Positions 53,492 to 62,800 of a stretch of 64,000 nt of DNA are shown here, one piece after another. Both the position numbers and the translations under genes were made by a program. The stretch lies in NCBI GenBank assembly GCA_031213475.1, contig JARUPZ010000016.1, forward strand, positions 9,750,270 to 9,814,269, in the 5' to 3' direction. The notes beneath the pieces were generated by a model. That model did not search any database. It had not been told where the DNA came from and worked only from the letters and a program-made list of their open reading frames with translations. Position 1 is the first letter of the stretch, and each line of letters starts with the position of its first letter. This DNA is from Nereocystis luetkeana. Its lineage: Eukaryota; Sar; Phaeophyceae; Laminariales; Laminariaceae.

Positions 53492-53860
53492 ATGCCTGCG
53501 ACCTCCTCCTTCGCCCAGCGATGGTATCGACCTCACGGCAACTCATCAACAGCTCCAGCATCCTCGTCAAACAGAACCACGACCCGAGGGCTGAGCTCGC
53601 AGGCGCCAGCGGCGCCCGCGGTCAACCTTCCCGAGATCAAGCGCACGTTCAGAGAAACGCTGGAGGAGACCAAGAGGCGTGCTTTCGAGGGGGGGGGAGA
53701 GAAGCGCCTGGCGCGGCAACACTCCAGGGGCAAGCTCTCGGCGAGGGAGAGGGTGGAGGTCTTGCTGGATGCAGGGTCTTTTCGAGAGTACGACATGCTT
53801 AAGACCCACCGCTGCACCGACTTCGGCATGGACCAGGAGCATACCCCCGGGGACGGAGTG
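53492..53860 (+). CDS. PCCB: PCCB exon 1
   Basis: Residues 1-123; ATG chosen for its presequence ([10 protein letters not shown] gives a plausible cleavage site). The frame is open further upstream into R5, which is not used. Ends HTPGDGV with donor GTGAGT, phase 0. Confidence 0.93.
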
Positions 53861-56800
53861 GTGAGTAAGTAGGATGTATATATACACGTACAGTAGGTTG
53901 TCCCTTTATAGTGCCGGTTGCCCGCGATATATAGTGCCTATGAAATCGCTTTGGCACAGGTGGCAGTGTGCGGAGTATATATTGCCGGTTGCCGCTATAT
54001 ATAATGCCGGTATTGTTGTCTGGCGCATACATACCGGCACTAAAAGAGGGAGCACTACAGTACTCGAGTACTGGCACTTCTCTCACCGGGAATATAGAGC
54101 CCGTTTGATATCCACATCAGAACCCAAACGTTGCTTATATTCCCGGTCAGAGTGGTGTATAGGAGATTGGTATTTTCGGACGTGTCCAGGGCTATTTTTT
54201 TCTTCCTGTAGTATACTAGTTTTAGTACACGAGGGCGGTCAGTCAACGGTCAAACCGCGGTCTCCCAGTATGTTCGAAGGAGACCGTTTTTTTTGGGTCC
54301 CGTCAAGGCCTCTTTTGAACTTAACATACTATATTTAGTTTAGGGGCGGCCAGTCAACGGGTGAAACCGCGGTCTCCCTAGCATGTTAATATACCACTTT
54401 TGGTGTAAGGGCGGTCAGTCAAGGGATCAAACCGTGGTCTCCTAGCACGCGGTCTCCTAGCACCTTAATATACTAGTTTTAGTGCAGGGTGTGGTCAGTC
54501 AAAGGGTCAGTCAAACCGCGGTCTCCTAGCATCTAAAATATACTAGTTTTAGTGTAGGGGGCGGTCAGTCAAGGGGTCGAACCACGGTCTCTTGACTTAT
54601 TTGGTGGTGGTGAGAAGGGTTGTCGGGGCAAGAGCGGGGTGGCACGCGACAGGGTCATACCGTGCACATGTTATTGTTATTCTTGCCATTCGACAATGTG
54701 TTCATTATTATTACGGGGGGCCATAGTTAACAGGACCAAAATTTTGTTAGTAAAAATGGTTAAACATATAGGTTTTTATGTGTACCATAGGTCCTGTTAA
54801 CTATGGTCCCCCGTAATAGCATGAACTTCCACTTTGATCACTCCGAAGCTTTCCGAAACAAGAAACGCACGGAAACAAAGAGAACTCCCTCCTGTACCTA
54901 CCACGGTATAGTCGTGGGGATAACATAGTGCGCGTGTTCTTGACGTTGGCGGCCGCTGCGTGCGTGTAGTCGCATTGCCTATTCGATAGCGGAGGATACT
55001 GCTTTCCCTATTTCGGCGACTCGGTCGCTGCTCTACGAGACAGGAGCCCTGTTTATCGAAGCGAGTATTGAGCGTAAAAAAACTAATACTTGCCGGATGC
55101 GCGGTACCAGGTATCACGGAGGTCCATTGTAAATAGGCCCAAACCACCCACTAGCCGTAGTATGCCAAGAAGTAACACCGTGATCGATTAGGGCGTCTTT
55201 GCGAAGCACGCGGTTGATCACAGGATTTCCATCGATGCTACTTTATTTATCTTCAGAAATACACTGGGAAAAGCTTCTCTTTACGTACCTGGTACCTGGT
55301 ACCTGTTTTGGGCCTATTAATAGTGGGGAGAGAACTGTAGTCATTCCACAGTATACAGCAGTTGCGCGAATACCATGCACGGTAGTCCTACAGCTGTGGC
55401 GCCTAGGGACTACAGTATCCTCTGGCAGATCCAAGGGTTTGCTACAGATGCGTCGGCATGCATGTTCTTACGTGAGCCGTAACACGTCACTGCCATTGGA
55501 GGAGTGTCAACGACTATGTTTTTCTATTCGTTGGAGAAGTTGATCCATTCACGTCAGCCGGGTGTCACAGCTGAGTTCAGGTGCGTGGGTGGGTGTGGAG
55601 GTGTGGCTGACTCGCTTTTCTCGCAAGGAGACCGTACAGCGGTGCGTGCGTGGAATGAATCCGGGCCTGCAACTGTTGTCGCTGCCTTTTCGAACCCAAC
55701 GATCAAAAACACCATCGTCTATGTATACAGTATATACAGTGGGCGCCCGGTGTCAGCAAACGTCTATTTGGTGTCCGGGGTCAATGTCTTATTTTTTTCC
55801 GGCCTTGATCTAACTCTATTGTACGAAGTAGAGGATTTAGAGCTGGTACAACCGTTGAGCCGTGTTTCTTAACCCCATTTTCTTATTGTCCGTGCCGATC
55901 TGAGCCCATTTTTCTTAAAACAGCGTTTCTTAACCGCGGACGCCCACCGCACGTATGCATCCGTCCACGCTCCTGCGTAGTGGCATCAGACGGGCAAACT
56001 CCTACTGTCACACTCGTACTAGCAATCTTACCGTGGGTCACCGTAGACCTTCCGACATCGGAACCACGTATACCAACGGACGCGGTACGTAGTCTCCTGT
56101 GCATTCCAACATCTCTGTACCGAGTGCACCGAGTTTGTTTACCTGTACGTCCGCCTATCGCCGTCGCTGTCCGTGCTGTGTTTTTTTTTCGTCCGCGTCT
56201 TCTTACGTTGTCGGTTGTTGTCGTTGTCGTTGTTGTTGTTGCTGTTGTTGTTGTCGTCAAAAGGTGACAGGCAGAGGCGAGATCAACGGGCGGACGGTGT
56301 TCGTCTTCAGCCAGGACTTCACCGTGTTCGGTGGCAGCCTGTCAGAGACCCACGCCCAAAAAATTTGCAAGATCATGGACCAGGCCTTGCAGGTCTGTTG
56401 ACACCTGCCGCGGCACCTTGGTACCGCCCGGGTCGGTGATGGAAGACGCCATTGGATTAGGTTGCAAATCGCGCAGGGGTTTCGACTTTTTCCCGTTTGA
56501 GGTGTACGATGTGTTTCAGCCATGAGGTGTGTGTATCTGTCTGTTTTTTTTTGTTGTATTTTTTGTATTTTTTGTGTTTTACTGTATGTTTCGTCCCGAG
56601 GTGTTCTTCCGCTCCATTTTTTGGGCGTGAGTTAAACCCCGTTCAGAACCGCAGTCCCGTTTTGCGGACAAACCACTCAAAATTCAAGTAGTTTGTCCCC
56701 AAAACAGGACTGCGGTTCTAAAAGGGTTGACGTGAGAACAACAGCAACCAAAGCAACAACAACAACAACGTAAGACCTGTTTGTCCTCTGATGCGAACAT

Positions 56801-59800
56801 ACCACGGCTGTTCCGTTCGAGGTCAAAGTGGTAAGATGTAACGCTGGGTAACAAAGAACAAAAAATCAGGCTAGCTTGATTATGCTTCGGCAAACGGATA
56901 TTTTTTTCCTGGTGAGTTTCGAAATACAAGAAAAGCGTCAGTTTAAAGTTTTTTGGTTTTGCTGCGACAAAAATATGATGTCGCGCTCTAATTCCCAGCC
57001 GTTTGGCCCCCTAAAACTGCGTGATGTCGCGCTCTAATTCCCAGCCGTTTGGCCCCCTAAAACTGCGTGTAGTTATATCATATCAGGGTTGAGATATGCG
57101 TAGAAATTGCCGACGCGGAAACCTTCCTTGGGTGTTCGGGAGGTCTGGTCAAAGAGACAGAAGGGCACCCAGTGGCCTTGTTTTCGTTGCGGTCGTCACG
57201 CTTGCTTAGTTGGGTAGGTCTCCGCCTGCAGGGCTGTTGCGGCCTGGTTCTATCAGCGGTTGATCGACCACTCGATGACGACGGGTAATGTTCGCTGTAG
57301 CCGGATATTCGTATGTCGTCTGCTTGCGGATGGCGCACAGGACGCGAAACGAATACCACTCTGTGCCATAATACAAGCACCATTTTAACTATCATTGTTA
57401 TACCAAAAGGTGCTTATATTTAGGGGCATAGAGGTAGTTACTATTAATACCTGGCAAACAGCATGCGCCTTGCACACGGGTCTTCCACCGTCAAGTTGGA
57501 GCGAAAATCCGTTTATGATGTTTCCGCTGCAGTCAACACACGGTTGTTGTACTCCCGGCCCCCCATGTGTAGACCAAATACCTATCCACGTAACACCTTT
57601 TTTTCGCCGCCAACAATCGTCGGGGTTGAGCGAAACGCCTCCTGGTATGCAAACACCGGACACACATACATATATACATGTGCGGTCGGTCGTCGAGGTG
57701 GCGTTGGCTCTGTCGCCGCACAGGAACGCCTCGCACAGTGCAAAACTCTGACCTGAAATGGGTAGTGCGACAAGTTGAGCTCATCCATTTGACAGCCTCG
57801 CAGGCTGCGCCGGATTCTCCCTACCTAACCCCCCCCCCCTTTGATGTGCTTGGTGCAAGCAGTGTCCGCCTGGTCGGCGAAAACCCGACGTGCTCCGTCC
57901 CGGCATTGTAGGGATACGAGGGTCTATGATCATACAACTACGGCCATGCATGACAATGAGTACACCCCCCGCCCCCATGCCCTCCTTCTCACAAAAACGC
58001 CTCCGCAGCTGGGATGCCCCGTGATCGGGCTCAACGATTCGGGAGGGGCTCGTATTCAAGAGGGCGTCGACTCGCTGGCGGGGTACGCGGACGTTTTTCA
58101 GCGGAATGTGGACGCTTCGGGCGTGGTCCCGCAGTTGTCGGTGGTCATGGGAGCGTGCGCGGGCGGCGCGGTGTACTCCCCCGCCATGACGGACTTTATC
58201 TTCATGGTCAGGCAGACGTCCTACATGTTTGTCACAGGTGCGGTGCGGTGCGGTGGTGTTGTGTGAGCCGTGCTACTACGGTAGGGGTTGCACTCAGGGG
58301 TTGCACTTAGGGGTTGCTATTAGGGGTGGAAATTAGGGGTTACAACTAGGGAAGGCAATTAGGGGTTGCAACTAGGGGTTGCACTTAGGGGTTGCAATCA
58401 GGGATTTCAAGTAGGGGTTGCAATTAGGGAAGACAATCAGAGGTTTCAAATAGGGGTTGGAACTCGGGATTGCAAGTAGGGGTTACCAGTAGGGGTTGCA
58501 AGTAGGGGTTGCAAGTAGGGGTTACAAGTACGGGTTGCACTTAGGGGTTGCAGCTAGGGGTTACAAGTAGGGGTTGCAATTAGGGCTTGAGTCCGCAAAA
58601 ATTATCGCGGACGGGGTTCTCAACCATTGCGCTGAGGAGGTTCGGCTTCGTCAACCATTGCACTAGGACTGCAGTCCCGTCTAAATTGGCGACACATTCC
58701 TTGGGATTAGATAGATATACATATTTATGGACAGTGCGGTAATAACAGGGTCAGCCCCTCTTTTGGACCGCGGTACCGTTTTGAGTAAGACGATTTAAAC
58801 CTACGGTAGAGTCAAATATGCTACTGTAAGCGTGTTTATGCTCAGTGCAGTAGCAAAAGGGTCAACAACATGGCGTATACAGGCGTTTTTCTTGAATATG
58901 TATATTTCTTTTCTCAAAAGTCGATTGTTGGGTGAGAGGTTATAGAGCTCCTGGAGTGAGGACCTGTATATAGAAAAAACACGTGTTCCCTTCTGGCGTA
59001 GCATGTGTCGTCTGTTCGTCTGTGCCGCGTCTTGTTGCACTGGAGGCACGACATTTGTTTGTTTGTTTTTGGCGAGTTTTCGGAACCCCCGTGTCCCAAT
59101 CCGGCTGTCAGGCACTACGCCTTAACTGGTTCTCAACAATGGCTTGGAGCTCATTGGCTTCGATCCCGCCGCATTTACGTTTGTGTGACGTAACCGTCAA
59201 GTTGTTGCGAGCAGCAACAATACAGGTACCGCAACAGATCTCACATTATCCCCACTCCGGCATGCAGCTGCCTGCGACCGCACTCACTCATGGACGTTGC
59301 CTGTACGTACGTACGTATGTCACAAGTGCTGTATTTTTTGTCTTGGAAATTGAACTACAGTAGATTTTTGACGCATGCTCTCGGTAAGAAGAGATGAGTG
59401 CCCCCTCCCTCCTCCGCCACGTTTTCGTCGTCAATGGTATGTACGGTAGTCGGTGGTGTCGGGTGTTGCGGAGTTCCTACGATACATGGCGTTTGGTGCC
59501 AATTCTGTTTACCCTTCTACTGTAGGACACAGGAGGCAATGCGACCGAACGTATGTCAGATGCGGTCCTTTTTAGCTCGAAGATCTCCGTGCATTGTGTG
59601 ATACATCGGGTTCCATCCCCTGTGCGTTTTTGGGACGCAAGCATCGCGACCAAAAATGTGCAAGGTGCTCTCTTACCTTGCTTGCAGCTGCTTTTGTAGT
59701 AGTAGTGTGCTCCTGTGCATGTGTCTAAGACCTCCGTGCGTTGTACCTGTATGATAGTTCGGGTACGTCCTCATTACCCCTCTCGTGTTATGCTCCTGCG

Positions 59801-62800
59801 CATGTGTTGAGGATCTCCGTGCGTTGTGTGATGTCATGCTGGTGAGCACGTTGTTGAATATCTCCGTGCGTTGTATGATGGTTCGGGTAGACCCCCCGTA
59901 CCCCTTCCATGTCATGTTCCTGCGCATGTGTCGAAAATATTATTTCGGGTACACCCTCTACCGATTCAGAGCCCGGACTGATCCGCGCGACCGACGCTGC
60001 AATCGCCACTTGTTTTTGACAGATCATCTGCAGATCATATAATATCCTATATTATTATCTAGATCTCTCAGGGAAGATATACTCCTGATATGTATGATCT
60101 GTACGATCTGTATGATCTGTATGATCTGTACGATCTGTATGGTCTGTATGATCTAGCTCATGTTGCCGAGTGGGAGCCGTATAACCTGCACGATCTATCT
60201 AGCACGTGTTTCCTGGGTTGGATCTGCCCTAAAAGGCAGATCCCGCACAACCTCTCACAACGGCGCGTCAGGAGCTAGATCGTCTATCTGTAGATATATC
60301 AGATAGATAGTGATCTTTCCTTCCGAGGTGTGTACCGATTTTCCCCTTGGATTCCCAAGGGGCTTACTGTAGTCAAAATCTAGCGATGTGTGGATCTGGT
60401 TGTCTGGTGTCCTGGAAAGATCATGCCGCGGAGATCGAAAGCGATATTTTGCCCGCATGGGTCGATTGCTTATGAGGGACACGAGTATACATGCACACCG
60501 CCGGCATGGCATAACAGCAACCACATGTTATTTTAGTCGGTTCGATCACGTTCGATCCACACCAATGCCAAGAGGTTCGAGATGGGCCACCTTCCCCTTT
60601 TTCTACTGGTCCGCGTCATGCATGTCATGCGGCTTGGGTCGAACTCGATTTCACACGCGGTCGGCGCTATTGCTATGCCTATGCCTTCAGAGCATGGCCC
60701 GTATATGTCCTCAACCCCCCGCGCCGCTCAGCCGCCGCCAACATCGAACACCCCAAGATCGAGGGGTGGTTCAAGATCTGAGTCCAATCCATGCCCTCCA
60801 CCCCCCCCCCCCCCCCCCTCCCCCGCGTCTCGGGCGCTTCAGCCGCCAGCATCGAACAGCCTGAGGCCGAGTGGTGACTATTAAGGTATCCGAATATGAT
60901 GTGATCGCCCCTCTCTCTCGTTCCCTCGTCGCCTTCTGCCCTTGCAACACGTTCCCTTGTCGTTGTTGTTGTTGTTGTTGTTGCTGCTGCTATTGTTGTT
61001 GCTGTTGTTGTTGTTGTTGTTTTTTGTCTTCGCTATAGGTCCGGAGGTAGTGAAAACGGTGACCCAGGAGGAGGTGACGCAGGAGACCCTCGGAGGGGCC
61101 ACCTCGCACACCACCATGTCCGGGGTAGCGCACTTGGCCTTCGACAACGACCTGGAAGCGTTGCGGGCCGCCAGGGAGCTGTTCGGCTTCCTTCCTCTGA
61201 GCAACAAGGGTGGGCGGCGTATTTTTTTGTTTTTGTTTTGTTTTTAGGTCAGGCGTTTGTTCTGTTGCTGTTTTTTTGTCCACCCCCATGGAGAAAGTTA
61301 TCATTTGCCTTGATTTGTACCAGGCACAGTACAGTGGTATATAGAAGGAATACAGGTGAAGATGAAACGCGTTCAGGACCTCAGTCCCGTTTTCGGTACA
61401 AACCACTCTATTTCTAAGCAGCTTGTCTCCGAAACGGTCGGTGTTAAAAGGGTCAAAGAGCTTTATTAGTATTAGTCTGTCACACGCGGCCGTTCATTCC
61501 CCGTTCTACCATACGCACCACGCGTTATGATAGCCACCACCCACTCGAGTGAAATGGGACTTCTCTCAATTCCATCCGGGATCACTCCCAGCCTGTCCGT
61601 AAACAACACGAGTGTTCTGTCGAACAGTTCGTCAAAAGGGTCCTCATCTACGTTCACGGACATGTTCGCGATACTGCCGCACTACACAAAAGACGTGGTC
61701 AAAGGACACGGCCTCCTACGAAGACTTTTGAGTGGGCGTCGCATTTTCGGGTACAACACACTATACCTGGTACGCGTTTTCAGTGGATCGAATCATTAGA
61801 ACCGCCTGTTTCGTGCTTCTATTTTGGGACAGAGCGGTCCGAAAAGCGTTAAAAACGCGATGTTGGGAACCCAGCCCAAAAGCGAGAGGCGAATTCCCTT
61901 CTTTTCCATTATTGCAAACATCGAACAGATCATCTACAGATCCCCCCGCTTCATGATCTACTGTAGAGCTTTCAGGGCAGTTTTTGCAAGATTCCTGATC
62001 CGTATGATCTGTATGATCTGCATGATCTGTATGATCTAGCTCGTGTTGCTGGGTGGGAGCCGTATATAATACCAGGTATGCGTTATCTATTAATAGTACG
62101 AGGGTATGTTTTTGCTGGATTGGATCTGTACTGTACTACGATACAGAGATCATGCGCAACATCTCATGACGCCAGGTCAGGATCTAGACGATGTAGATGA
62201 TCTGTAAGCAGACAGATACATCGTAATACTTCCGATGTGTCTAGAGCTTATTTTACGTCCAACCGTACTGCTCGACTTGAGGAACTTAACGGCACTCCTC
62301 GAAAAAGTTTACGCAACAATGGTTTCGGCTTAGCTGTAAAGTGGTTCGATTTGCCATACGAGGACGTAGTTCGACCACGGCGTCGCAAGCCAGCACGCGT
62401 AATCCTACCTCACATTGTCTGGTAAACTGCTCCGTAACCTCGCCCTTCATGTATCTGCTTGGATCATGACCAACCTCCGCTTGACAATGACAATTTCGGA
62501 CCCGCCCGTCGCTTATCCGCGTTAATTTCGAGCCCACCCACCGCTGATCCTCACAGAAAAGCCTCCTACCAGGATGACCAGCGACTCCCGCGATCGCGTG
62601 GATGAGTCCTTGCGGTACCTGCTCCCGCAAGACTCGAACGTCCCGTACGACATGAAGGACGTGATCTCGAAGGTGCGTGGCCTGCCTTTGCGTGGGAAAG
62701 GAGGGGAGTATTCGCTAGGTGATGGATATCGAACGAGAATGGAGTTGGATGTATGCAATACCGACAAATGAAGCATAAGCGCGGTTCGTACGATATTATG

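Noticed and set aside
58281..58590. Telomeric or subtelomeric tract
   Set aside because: 13-bp unit with a non-telomeric half, located inside a PCCB intron.
62572..62672. PCCB exon 5 starting at the ACCAG acceptor at 62,571
   Set aside because: Gives an immediate stop in the phase set by exon 4; the upstream CCTCACAG keeps KPPTRM and the frame.
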